From NCBI RefSeq assembly GCF_900460345.1, contig NZ_UHHW01000002.1, positions 1,364,001 through 1,428,000 on the forward strand: DNA of 64,000 bases, written 5' to 3'. This document shows, piece by piece, positions 10,496 through 18,680 of the stretch; position 1 is the stretch's first letter, and every line of letters starts with the position of its first letter. The position numbers and the translations under genes are program-made. Below the pieces are notes generated by a model, which was given only the letters and a program-made list of their open reading frames with translations, was not told where the DNA came from and searched no databases. This DNA is from Trueperella pyogenes (GTDB lineage Bacteria; Actinomycetota; Actinomycetes; Actinomycetales; Actinomycetaceae).

Positions 10496-10711
10496 TTTTC
10501 TCCTCGTGTGGAGCACGCCTTAGCCGACGTACTCCTCCAGTGATTCCTGAAGTGTCGGCGAGGGCGACTTGCGCCGCGGTACCACCTCGCTTGCCCAGCT
10601 CACGCGGGGCCGCTTATTGGGGACGATGACGGATCCATCCGTCCGGTTCTACTGAGCCTGAGCTGTTCTTCCGGAAGCTCCCCGGTGATAGCCGGATCAA
10701 AGCCAACAGCC
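10496..10711 (-). promoter_or_regulatory. T-box riboswitch (Ile), actinobacterial ileS type
   Basis: The minus-strand leader contains the T-box core AGGTGGTACCGCG (10587-10575), which binds the uncharged tRNA 3' end. Upstream, the stem I segment GGCTATCACCGGGG carries ATC (10689-10687), an isoleucine specifier. The GGGGAGCTTCCGGAAGAAC stretch matches stem I of ileS T-boxes in this phylum. The core lies only about 80 nt before the start codon and no U-tract is visible between, so control is probably at translation, by hiding or exposing the GAGGAG site. TAAAAT (10717-10712) is a possible -10 box. Confidence 0.9.
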
Positions 10712-10777
10712 ATTTTAGCTATGCACACCGTGCGACGCTATTGCACCCCCAGCTGATGAGACGTGATTTTGGCCGCG

Positions 10778-10794
10778 TGGCAGTCGTGCTGCCA
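10778..10794 (-). terminator. Weak hairpin between the 10.8-kb membrane gene and the ileS leader
   Basis: TGGCAG and CTGCCA form a 6-bp stem with a 5-nt loop, 20 bp after the membrane protein stop codon. No U-run follows, so this is a tentative terminator only. Confidence 0.3.
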
Positions 10795-10814
10795 GCCGAA
10801 GAAGCCCGCACGTG

Positions 10815-11087
10815 CTAGGACAGCGCGACGATCTGCTCGACCAGCTCAGAAAAGGAGGCGTAGAAATTGCCGTCGCGATTGAAGTGGAGAAATACGGCTA
10901 CGACCGGCAAGACGACGGCCGCCGTATACAGGCCGGCGTCGGCAAATCGGGTCAAGATCGTTGGACGCTCCGTGCGCTTTTGTAAACGCCACAGCAGATA
11001 GACGACGGCGGCCAGGCCGAGAACCGTCACGCCGACAAACAGCTTGAGACTGGTCAGTCCAAAAGGAGTGCCTGCTTCCCAAAACAT
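10815..11087 (-). CDS. Small membrane protein, function unknown
   Basis: The 90-residue protein has two hydrophobic segments, LKLFVGVTVLGLAAVVYLLW (about 14-33) and GLYTAAVVLPVVAVFLHF (about 52-69), joined by a positively charged loop. The ATG has a good AAGGAG site 5 nt upstream. It starts 10 bp after the stop of the putative esterase and is probably co-transcribed with it. I do not recognise a family. Confidence 0.7.
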   Translation of the reverse strand: MFWEAGTPFGLTSLKLFVGVTVLGLAAVVYLLWRLQKRTERPTILTRFADAGLYTAAVVLPVVAVFLHFNRDGNFYASFSELVEQIVALS

Positions 11088-11097
11088 TGATGCTCCT

Positions 11098-12198
11098 TTA
11101 CGATGCGTGGGCAGTAGGGTGAATCTTGGCTAGCCAGGTGAGGATGTCGGGAAACTCCTTGATCCACTGCACCCAGCCATGGCCGCCCTGAGTACGAGCG
11201 TCGTGATAGATCTTGCTCGGATCGGGCGCCGCATCGACGACCCTTTGGGCGTCGTCAGTCGTGCCCGAATCCTCGGTCGAAGAAACGAACATCAGGTTGC
11301 CCTGCCGGGTCACGTTTTTGATGAGAGCGGACAACCTCTGACTGTTGACTACCCCTGGCGTGATTGGGAACGAGTCATCTAGCGGACGGTCTATACCGTG
11401 TAGCCACACAGCGTTGCCATAGACCTCCGGGTGGAGGATGCCCAAGCGCGCCGCGCAGTAGGCTCCCATAGACGGACCAATGACCGTCCACCCGTCAACA
11501 TTGGTCGTGACGTTGAAATTCGCCTGAATCGCTTTGGGCACATCTCTGGCAAACCACGTCTCAGCCTTTTGCCCGCCGATGATGTCCGCGCAGGTGGCGA
11601 CCCTGCCCGCAAAGTTGATGTCTGAGGTGATGAGGATCGTAGGGGGAATTTTCCCTGAGTCGATAGCCGCTTGAAGGGCATCGGGAGCCCCGATGGCAGG
11701 CGCGATAGCGGAGGCATTACCCGGGGTTCCAGGAAGCAGCAAGATGACGTTATATTTCACACCGGCAGCGGGATAACCGCGCGGCACCCACGCCCGCATC
11801 TCCGCCTTAATGCCCGATTCCGGGCCTAAGAAGTTGGTCGCTTTGAGCCCCACATCGGAGGAGTCCTTCCAGGTGAGTGCGTAACGCTGATCCGATGTCG
11901 GAGTAGCAGGAAGCGCCGCTGGCGCGACTACCCCAACCTTGCCCTCTCCGGGGTTGCCTGCCAGGAAAGCCGAGATCTCTGCGGGGTTTCGAAAGAAACC
12001 AAATTGATAGTTGATCATGCTCGCAAAGGCGACAAACATACACATCTGGGCAGCGAGGATCGTGATCACCCGCTTTGTGCCATGCAAGAAGCCGCTGCCC
12101 AGGCGCGTCACAAGACCAAAGCCGAGTCCGGTCAAAGCCAGCGAAAGTAGCACGACAGCGCTGACGACCCATCCGTGGAGAAGATTCATAACACACAC
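11098..12198 (-). CDS. Membrane-anchored alpha/beta-hydrolase (esterase family)
   Basis: The N-terminus has three hydrophobic segments (about 9-28, 42-60 and a weaker one), and the rest is an alpha/beta-hydrolase fold of the Esterase D/mycolyltransferase-like type. The nucleophile elbow is WTVIGPSMGAYCAARLG, with Ser in GPSMG. Likely acid and base residues lie in SSTEDSGTTDD and GGHGWVQW. The catalytic domain probably faces outward. The start is uncertain: GTG at 12198, or ATG three codons later; neither has a strong ribosome-binding site. It may act on envelope lipids or on exogenous esters; the substrate is unknown. Confidence 0.8.
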   Translation of the reverse strand: MCVMNLLHGWVVSAVVLLSLALTGLGFGLVTRLGSGFLHGTKRVITILAAQMCMFVAFASMINYQFGFFRNPAEISAFLAGNPGEGKVGVVAPAALPATPTSDQRYALTWKDSSDVGLKATNFLGPESGIKAEMRAWVPRGYPAAGVKYNVILLLPGTPGNASAIAPAIGAPDALQAAIDSGKIPPTILITSDINFAGRVATCADIIGGQKAETWFARDVPKAIQANFNVTTNVDGWTVIGPSMGAYCAARLGILHPEVYGNAVWLHGIDRPLDDSFPITPGVVNSQRLSALIKNVTRQGNLMFVSSTEDSGTTDDAQRVVDAAPDPSKIYHDARTQGGHGWVQWIKEFPDILTWLAKIHPTAHAS

Positions 12199-12297
12199 AG
12201 TAATGGCATCTCAGAAAAAAATTCGTCGTCCCTTGGGTGGGGCAACCCGGTATGGCGCCCCTCGTAGTAGTCTGCAAGGAAAACATCGGAGGTTAAT

Positions 12298-13101
12298 ATG
12301 CTCGGTTTTATTGGAACCGGAAACATGGGCGGGGCAATCCTGCGCGGCGTACTCGCGGCCGGAATGAGCCCCACCAACGTAGTCTTTACGCGCAAAAATG
12401 CCGAGGCTGGGCGGGCACAGGCGGCACAGACCGGCACGCGTTTCCTCCCCACTGCAGCCGAGGTGTACGACGCCGCCGACGTGGTGATCGTCGCTGTTAA
12501 GCCGATAGCGATGGCGAGCGCGCTCGAAGATCTCGGCAAGCAGTCACATGGGCAGGTGATCGTCTCGGTGGCAGCCGGCCTCTCGCTGGCTACCCTGGCT
12601 GCTCACAGCCCCGCGCGCTCACCGATCGTGCGCGTCATGCCGAACGTGAACTCCCAAATCGGGGCTGGCATGAGTGCGCTGTGTGCCAACGAGCTGGTCG
12701 CTGAAGAGCAGCTGACCGCCGTCGAGGAGATCTTCGCCACGGTTGGCCTGACGACGCGCATACCGGAGAAGGACTTCGCCGCGTTCTCCGCTATCGCCGG
12801 ATGCTCGCCGGCGTGGACATACACCTATATTGACGCCCTCGCGCGCGGCGGCCTCGCCGCAGGGATAAATCTCGAGCAGGCTCGCCAGATTGCGGCGCAA
12901 GCCGTGCTCGGATCGGCCCAACTCGTGCTGGACCGGCAGGGTACTTTGACACCTAGTCAGCTGCGCGACCAGGTGACCTCTCCCGGCGGGACAACGATTG
13001 CCGGACTCATCGCCATGGAGGCGGCAGGTTTCACCCCGGCCGTCGTCGACGCCGTCAACGCGGCCATCGCGCGCGACGCGGAGATTGGGCGCGAGCTCTA
13101 G
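12298..13101 (+). CDS. proC: Pyrroline-5-carboxylate reductase
   Basis: The 267-residue product begins with the dinucleotide-binding motif MLGFIGTGNMGGAILRG and carries VIVAVKP, VRVMPN and the C-terminal family signature around DQVTSPGGTTIAGL. It performs the last step of proline synthesis, reducing pyrroline-5-carboxylate with NAD(P)H. A GGAGG site lies upstream of the ATG. It is transcribed divergently from the esterase gene and ends in a 4-bp convergent overlap (CTAG) with the CofE-like gene. Confidence 0.96.
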   Translation: MLGFIGTGNMGGAILRGVLAAGMSPTNVVFTRKNAEAGRAQAAQTGTRFLPTAAEVYDAADVVIVAVKPIAMASALEDLGKQSHGQVIVSVAAGLSLATLAAHSPARSPIVRVMPNVNSQIGAGMSALCANELVAEEQLTAVEEIFATVGLTTRIPEKDFAAFSAIAGCSPAWTYTYIDALARGGLAAGINLEQARQIAAQAVLGSAQLVLDRQGTLTPSQLRDQVTSPGGTTIAGLIAMEAAGFTPAVVDAVNAAIARDAEIGREL

Positions 13102-13637
13102 TCCTCCCACGTCAGCACGTCGGGTATCCCGCGCACAAGCACAACCGGGCAGTCTGGGGAGGACATCATGACCGCGCCCGCGAGCGCTGCAATCGCATCG
13201 ATGACGGACTCTCCGCCCGGCGTCTTCATATCTACCCCCGCCCACGCCAGAGCACGATCGAGCACTCCCCTGCCCGGCTCGCCCGCTCTGCTCGATGCGG
13301 AAATGATGACGCCGGGGCGACCGCCAAAGCGGGCTGCCAGACCGCGTCGGATCACAGCTGCGGCGCGACTCGGTTCGTTAGGCACCTTGAGCCCCAAGGC
13401 TGCGGGGATACCGTCGCGTGTGCGGTAGTCGTCAGGTTCTGCGCCCGCCCGGTGAAAGCGCCCCTGCGCTTTGGCCACAATCTTCCCGGCAATGACGACG
13501 ACGTCGTCGCCACGCATGCCCACGTGGCCGTCTGGCCACGAAACGGCGTTGAGGTGGGGTGCGAGCACTGCGGCGACGTCGTCGCCCGATGTGAGCATGG
13601 GGATGGCTGGAACAGCTACGGCCTGCAGAGAAGTCAT
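13098..13637 (-). CDS. CofE-like protein (coenzyme F420-0:L-glutamate ligase family), short and divergent
   Basis: From the ATG at 13637 the protein has 179 residues, against about 250 for CofE. Recognisable parts are GDDVVVIAGKIVAKAQGRF, a central PGVIISASSRAGEPGRG where CofE has a conserved Asp/Ser-rich metal-site segment, and the C-terminal PDCPVVLVRGIPDVL. CofE adds glutamate to F420-0. The acidic residues I expect in the central motif are missing, so activity is doubtful and the real substrate could differ. No other F420 gene is in this window. The upstream extension of the frame overlaps the valS start and lacks homology. Confidence 0.7.
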   Translation of the reverse strand: MTSLQAVAVPAIPMLTSGDDVAAVLAPHLNAVSWPDGHVGMRGDDVVVIAGKIVAKAQGRFHRAGAEPDDYRTRDGIPAALGLKVPNEPSRAAAVIRRGLAARFGGRPGVIISASSRAGEPGRGVLDRALAWAGVDMKTPGGESVIDAIAALAGAVMMSSPDCPVVLVRGIPDVLTWED

Positions 13638-13719
13638 GCCCGAACTATAGCGAGAATCCACGCCAAAGTTCACACCGCCAGATATGACCATGCCCAAGGG
13701 ATCGTGGAAGAATACACCC

Positions 13720-16353
13720 ATGACTGAATCACTGCGCACATCCACCCTTGTCCCCGCCAAAGCGAGCCTAGACGGCCTCGAAGATCGTTGGGGCAAGGTT
13801 TGGGATGAGGAAGGGACCTACTCTTTCGGAACCGAGACCACCCGCGAGCAGGTCTACTCGATCGATACCCCGCCGCCGACAGTTTCCGGCTCGCTCCACG
13901 TTGGTCATGTCTTCTCATATACGCACACGGATGTAATCGCCCGCTACAAGCGCATGCGCGGCATGAACGTGTTTTACCCGATGGGTTGGGATGACAACGG
14001 CCTGCCCACCGAGCGGCGCGTACAGAACTATTACGGTGTGCGCTGTGATCCCTCACTGCCCTACGAAGAAAACTTCGTCCCCCCGCACGACGGCGGAGAC
14101 GGCAAGTCCATCAAATACGCCGACCAAAAGCCGATTTCCCGGCGCAACTTCATCGAGTTGTGCTGGAAACTGACTGAAGATGACGAAAAGCAGTTTGAGG
14201 CGCTGTGGCGCCACCTCGGCCTGTCGGTAGACTGGAGGCAGAACTACCAGACGATCGGCGCGAAAGCGCAAAAAGTGGCCCAGGCGGCTTTCATCCGCAA
14301 CGTCCAGCGCGGGGAGGCCTACCAGGCTCAAGCGCCGGGGCTGTGGGACGTCACCTTCCAGACCGCGGTGGCACAGGCCGAGCTCGAGGCGCGCGAATAC
14401 CCTGGGGCCTACCACTCACTGCAGTTCCACACCTCCGACGGCGACGTCACCATCGAAACCACCCGGCCAGAGCTGTTGCCCGCCTGTGTGGCCGTCATTG
14501 CCCACCCCGACGATGAGCGCTACCAGCACCTCTTCGGCAAGACGGCAACGACGCCGGTCTTCGGCGTCGAGGTTCCGATCCTCGCCCATCCGATGGCAGA
14601 GATCGACAAGGGTTCTGGCATCGTCATGTGCTGTACCTTCGGTGACCTCACCGACGTGCAGTGGTGGCGCGAGCTGAGTCTGCCGATGCGCACAGTCTTA
14701 GGCAAGGATGGTCGCCTCGTACGCGAGACGCCCGAGTGGATCACCACTGACCTTGGCCGGGAGACTTTCGCGGCGATGGCCGGCGCTACCACCTTCACCG
14801 CGCGCAAGGTGCTCGTGGAAAAGCTCCAGGAAACTGGCGAAATCGTGGGTGATATCAAGCCCACCACGCGCATGACCAATTTCTTCGAAAAAGGCGATAA
14901 GCCCCTCGAAATCGTGCCTTCCCGCCAGTGGTACATCCGCAATGGCGGCCGCCCACATACCGAAGGCAACGGCAAGGATCTTCGCGAAAACCTGCTCGCA
15001 CGCGGGGGCGAGCTCGAGTTCCACCCGGACTTCATGCGCGTGCGCTACAACAACTGGGTTGAAGGTCTGAACACCGATTGGCTGATTTCTCGCCAGCGAT
15101 TCTTCGGTGTCCCGCTCCCCCTGTGGTACCGGGTCACTGAGGCTGGCGACATCGATTACGACGCCGTTCTCCTGCCCACCGAGGATATGCTTCCCGTCGA
15201 TCCGTCCTCCGATACGCCCGCAGGGTTCAGCGAATCTCAGCGCGGCGAGCCGGGCGGCTTCGTCGGCGAGGTTGACATCATGGACACGTGGGCGACGTCG
15301 TCGATGTCACCACAGATTGCCGGCGGCTGGCTCACTGACGACGCGCTTTTCAGCCAGGTTTACCCGATGGATTTGCGCCCGCAGGGCCAGGACATCATCC
15401 GCACGTGGCTCTTCTCCACAGTGGTTCGCGCTCACCTCGAGTTTGGCGAGCTGCCTTGGAAACATGCGGCGATCTCGGGCTGGATTCTCGATCCGGACCG
15501 CAAGAAGATGTCCAAGTCGAAGGGCAACGTGGTCACTCCGATGGGCCTGCTCGAGAAGCATGGCTCGGACGCCGTGCGCTATTGGGCTGCCTCCGCCCGC
15601 CTCGGCACGGACGCCGCTTTTGACGAGCAGCAGATGAAGATCGGCAGGCGTCTAGCGATGAAGATCCTCAACGCCTCGAAGTTCGCCCTCGGTATGGCTG
15701 GTGGCGAGGCCCCGGTAGATCTGGACGTCGCCGCCGTCACCGAGCCGCTCGACAAAGCCATGTTGGCTATGCTCGCTGACGTGGTAGATCGAACGACCAA
15801 GGCGCTCGAGGGATATGACCATACCCGCGCACTCGAGCTGACCGAAACGTGCTTCTGGACATTCTGTGACGACTACCTAGAGCTGGTCAAGAACCGCGCC
15901 TACGACCGCGACGGCGAGTACGCCGCAGCCGGCGAGGCAAACAAGGTGCGCTCCGCGCGCGTGGCTCTCAACCTGGCTGTCGACACCTTCTTGCGCCTGC
16001 TTGCGCCGATTTTGCCGTACGCGACCGAAGAGGTGTGGTCCTGGTATCGCACCGGCTCCGTTCACCGCGCCTCCTGGCCAGTGGCTAGCGAGCTCGGCAC
16101 TGGTGGAGACGCAAGCCTCGTCGGTATTGCGGGTGCGGTTCTGGCAGCGTTGCGTAAGGTCAAGTCCGAGCAGAAGGTCTCCCAGCGCACGGCCTTTGCG
16201 AACGTGACGCTCGAGGTCCCCGCCGATTCTCTGGCCTCGGTTGAGCTGGTTCGCGCTGAGGTCGAAGCTGCTGCGCACGTCGAAGGCCAGCTCGTCTTCG
16301 TCCCGACGCACGCGAACGAGCCCGCGGTGAGCTCCTTCGAATTCACCCTGTAG
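13720..16353 (+). CDS. valS: Valyl-tRNA synthetase
   Basis: From the ATG at 13720 the protein has 877 residues. The HIGH-type motif is SGSLHVGHVFSYTHTDV near residue 60, followed by MGWDDNGLPTERRVQ. The editing domain contains TTRPELLPACVAVIAHPDDERY, and the KMSKS loop is KKMSKSKGNVVTP. It charges tRNA-Val and edits mischarged threonine. A C-terminal coiled-coil arm is not obvious. GGAAGA lies 8 nt before the chosen ATG; an in-frame ATG 12 codons earlier has no site. A strong hairpin follows the stop. Confidence 0.96.
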   Translation: MTESLRTSTLVPAKASLDGLEDRWGKVWDEEGTYSFGTETTREQVYSIDTPPPTVSGSLHVGHVFSYTHTDVIARYKRMRGMNVFYPMGWDDNGLPTERRVQNYYGVRCDPSLPYEENFVPPHDGGDGKSIKYADQKPISRRNFIELCWKLTEDDEKQFEALWRHLGLSVDWRQNYQTIGAKAQKVAQAAFIRNVQRGEAYQAQAPGLWDVTFQTAVAQAELEAREYPGAYHSLQFHTSDGDVTIETTRPELLPACVAVIAHPDDERYQHLFGKTATTPVFGVEVPILAHPMAEIDKGSGIVMCCTFGDLTDVQWWRELSLPMRTVLGKDGRLVRETPEWITTDLGRETFAAMAGATTFTARKVLVEKLQETGEIVGDIKPTTRMTNFFEKGDKPLEIVPSRQWYIRNGGRPHTEGNGKDLRENLLARGGELEFHPDFMRVRYNNWVEGLNTDWLISRQRFFGVPLPLWYRVTEAGDIDYDAVLLPTEDMLPVDPSSDTPAGFSESQRGEPGGFVGEVDIMDTWATSSMSPQIAGGWLTDDALFSQVYPMDLRPQGQDIIRTWLFSTVVRAHLEFGELPWKHAAISGWILDPDRKKMSKSKGNVVTPMGLLEKHGSDAVRYWAASARLGTDAAFDEQQMKIGRRLAMKILNASKFALGMAGGEAPVDLDVAAVTEPLDKAMLAMLADVVDRTTKALEGYDHTRALELTETCFWTFCDDYLELVKNRAYDRDGEYAAAGEANKVRSARVALNLAVDTFLRLLAPILPYATEEVWSWYRTGSVHRASWPVASELGTGGDASLVGIAGAVLAALRKVKSEQKVSQRTAFANVTLEVPADSLASVELVRAEVEAAAHVEGQLVFVPTHANEPAVSSFEFTL

Positions 16354-16366
16354 GAACTGAGCTTAG

Positions 16367-16404
16367 TGGCGGATTTCATGGCAGTATGGCCTTGAAATCC
16401 GCCA
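16367..16404 (+). terminator. valS terminator hairpin
   Basis: TGGCGGATTTCA (16367-16378) pairs perfectly with TGAAATCCGCCA (16393-16404), a 12-bp stem with a 14-nt loop, followed by TTTCGCC. It starts 13 bp after the valS stop. Confidence 0.75.
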
Positions 16405-16415
16405 TTTCGCCACCC

Positions 16416-16433
16416 AGCTACGGTACCGTAGCT
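16416..16433. promoter_or_regulatory. 18-bp perfect palindrome upstream of the acyl-CoA synthetase gene
   Basis: AGCTACGGTACCGTAGCT is identical on both strands and lies 25 bp before the GTG start. CGGTACCG-type centres are common in TetR-family operators of fatty-acid genes, so this may be the operator controlling the downstream gene. No regulator gene is adjacent. Confidence 0.5.
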
Positions 16434-16458
16434 TTATTGACAAACCTAAGGAGCATCG

Positions 16459-18288
16459 GTGAGCGAATACATAGAAGAAGAAGGCGTCTCATTCGTCCCT
16501 GGAAAAATGGAAGTCACGGATCAGATGACGGTTCCTGCCCTCATCCGGCGTCGTGCGCTAGAAATGCCGAAGAAGACCGCCATTTTCCGCAAATCTGCCA
16601 TTGGTAATCAGTGGATACCGGTAGGGTGGGCTCAGTTTTACGACGAAATCCGCGCCCTCGCGCGCGGCTTCATCGCGCTCGGCCTTGAGCCCGGCGAACG
16701 CGTCGCCATCATGTCGCACACCTCCTACGAGTGGTCCTTGTTCGACTTCGCCGTGCAGTTCGCCGGCGGATACGCCGTGCCGATCTACGAGACTTCCGTC
16801 GTCGATCAAGCCGAGTGGATCATCAAGGACGCTGGCTGTAAGTTCGCCGTCGTCGAGAACCAGGCGATGGAGACCATGCTCAAGCCCGTCCTGGAACGTC
16901 AAGATATCTTCGAGCAGATCTTCGTCATGGCCGACGACGCCCAGGGGCGCATATCAGCGGCCGGTTCCCTGCACGACGACGACGAAATCGACCGCCGCAT
17001 AGACGCCCAGGTCGCGGACGACGTGTGGACAATTATCTACACATCCGGCACCACCGGTCGCCCCAAGGGAGTCGTACTCACACACCGCAATCTGCTCCAC
17101 GTGGTTCTCAACGGACCTGCAGACGAAGGCCTCATGGATGTCGTGTCCCGAAAAGGCGCTCGCACCATCCTTTTCCTCCCGATGGCCCACGTCTTTGCCC
17201 GCTTCATCAACGTCATGGCGCTATACGCCGGCACCGGAATCGGATACTGCCCAGATACCCGCAACTTGGTAGCTGACATGCAGTCATTCAAGCCCACCTA
17301 CGTACTTGCCGTTCCGCGCGTCTTCGAAAAGATCTACAACGCCGCCGATGCCAAGGCTGGCAGGGGCGTGAAACTCAAGATGTTCCGCACAGCCGCCAAG
17401 GTCGCCATCGCCTATGGGCGCGCGCTGGAGACTGAAGAGGGGCCGTCCGCCAAACTCAAGGCCCAACAACAGGTTTTCGACAAGCTTGTTTTCTCCAAGC
17501 TTCGCGAAATTATGGGCGGCAAGGTGAAGTACGCCATCTCCGGCGGAGCGCCCTTAGGCAATCGCCTGGCAGCTTTCTTCACAGGTGCTGGCATCCAGAT
17601 TCTCGAAGGCTACGGCCTGTCCGAGACGGCGGCCCCGACCACCGTCAACCGCGTCAATAAATTCCGACTCGGATCAGTCGGACCGGCCTACCCAGGCTGT
17701 TATGTCAAGGCGGCAGAAGACGGCGAACTGCTGGTTAAAGGCGACCACGTCTTTGCCGGGTACCACAACAATCCGGAGGCTACCGCCGAGGCATTTACCG
17801 AAGACGGCTGGTTCCGCACCGGCGACATCGGCCGCGTCGATGAGAACGAATTTGTGTGGGTGACCGGGCGCAAGAAGGAACTCATTGTAACCGCTGGTGG
17901 CAAGAACGTCGCCCCCGCCGAGCTCGAAGATCGGCTACGCTCACACCCCATCATCTCCCAGGTCGTCGTCGTCGGAGATCAAAAGCCCTTCATCTCGGCA
18001 CTCGTCACTCTCGACGCGGAAGCACTTCCCCAGTGGCTCGAAAACCGCGGGCTACCGGCGATGTCTGTCTCGGAAGCGATCAACGATCCCCAAGTTATCG
18101 CCGCGATCGACCGCGCAGTCAAGCGCACGAACGGACATGTCTCGCGCGCCGAGTCCATCCGCAAGTTCAAGATCCTGCCTGGAGATTTCACCGTCGAGAA
18201 CGGCTACATGACGCCGTCGTTGAAGGTCAAGCGTACCGCGATCATCCGCGATTTTGCAGACACGATTGAACAGATCTACACGAAGTAA
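16459..18288 (+). CDS. Long-chain acyl-CoA synthetase (AMP-forming)
   Basis: The 609-residue adenylate-forming enzyme activates long-chain fatty acids with ATP and CoA. It carries the P-loop-like TIIYTSGTTGRPKGVVLTH near residue 195, the core motif GYGLSETAAPTTVN, the GWFRTGDIGRVDENEF hinge region and TGRKKELIVTAGGKNVAP. The C-terminal Lys is in TPSLKVKR. This is the FAA1/FadD15-like group. The GTG start at 16459 follows AAGGAG. It stands alone between hairpins and is convergent with the chorismate mutase gene. Confidence 0.92.
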   Translation: MSEYIEEEGVSFVPGKMEVTDQMTVPALIRRRALEMPKKTAIFRKSAIGNQWIPVGWAQFYDEIRALARGFIALGLEPGERVAIMSHTSYEWSLFDFAVQFAGGYAVPIYETSVVDQAEWIIKDAGCKFAVVENQAMETMLKPVLERQDIFEQIFVMADDAQGRISAAGSLHDDDEIDRRIDAQVADDVWTIIYTSGTTGRPKGVVLTHRNLLHVVLNGPADEGLMDVVSRKGARTILFLPMAHVFARFINVMALYAGTGIGYCPDTRNLVADMQSFKPTYVLAVPRVFEKIYNAADAKAGRGVKLKMFRTAAKVAIAYGRALETEEGPSAKLKAQQQVFDKLVFSKLREIMGGKVKYAISGGAPLGNRLAAFFTGAGIQILEGYGLSETAAPTTVNRVNKFRLGSVGPAYPGCYVKAAEDGELLVKGDHVFAGYHNNPEATAEAFTEDGWFRTGDIGRVDENEFVWVTGRKKELIVTAGGKNVAPAELEDRLRSHPIISQVVVVGDQKPFISALVTLDAEALPQWLENRGLPAMSVSEAINDPQVIAAIDRAVKRTNGHVSRAESIRKFKILPGDFTVENGYMTPSLKVKRTAIIRDFADTIEQIYTK

Positions 18289-18306
18289 GAAGTAGCTCGC
18301 TACTTC
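18289..18306. terminator. Hairpin between convergent acyl-CoA synthetase and chorismate mutase genes
   Basis: GAAGTAG and CTACTTC form a 7-bp stem with a CTCG tetraloop immediately after the acyl-CoA synthetase stop and 7 bp before the chorismate mutase stop. It could serve both strands. Confidence 0.5.
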
Positions 18307-18312
18307 ACTGCG

Positions 18313-18624
18313 CTACGGCTCGCTAGGTCCCTCGATCTTCTCTGACGCAATGCGTTCGTGGTGCCGAATCACCTCAGCCACGATGAACTTGAGAAACTTT
18401 TCGGCAAACACTGGATCGAGATCGGATTCCTCAGCGAGCCGGCGCAAGCGTTCCACCTGACGATCCTCCCGCGCCGGATCAGACGGGGGCAAGTTGTTTT
18501 GTGCCTTGAGGACGCCAACCTGTTGAGTGCAGCGGAATCGTTCAGCAAGGATATGGACGAGTGCGGCGTCCAGGTTGTCGATCGTTCGCCGATATGTCTC
18601 AAGCTGTTTCGGAATGTCAGCCAT
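18313..18624 (-). CDS. Chorismate mutase, AroQ class
   Basis: The 103-residue all-helical protein is the normal size for a monofunctional AroQ mutase, which converts chorismate to prephenate for Phe and Tyr synthesis. Helix 1 has ETYRRTIDNLDAALVHILAE with the conserved Arg and Asp. KAQNNLPPSDPAREDRQVERL corresponds to the Lys and Arg/Glu active-site loop, and a C-terminal helix has FIVAEVIRHHERI. There is no signal peptide, so it is cytoplasmic. The gene lies downstream of clpX on the same strand but is separated by about 56 bp with its own AGGAAGAG site. Confidence 0.9.
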   Translation of the reverse strand: MADIPKQLETYRRTIDNLDAALVHILAERFRCTQQVGVLKAQNNLPPSDPAREDRQVERLRRLAEESDLDPVFAEKFLKFIVAEVIRHHERIASEKIEGPSEP

Positions 18625-18680
18625 GCTCTTCCTCCCTTGGGCACTGGCGGTCCATGCAACACCTGCCGCTAGCCCTAGCG

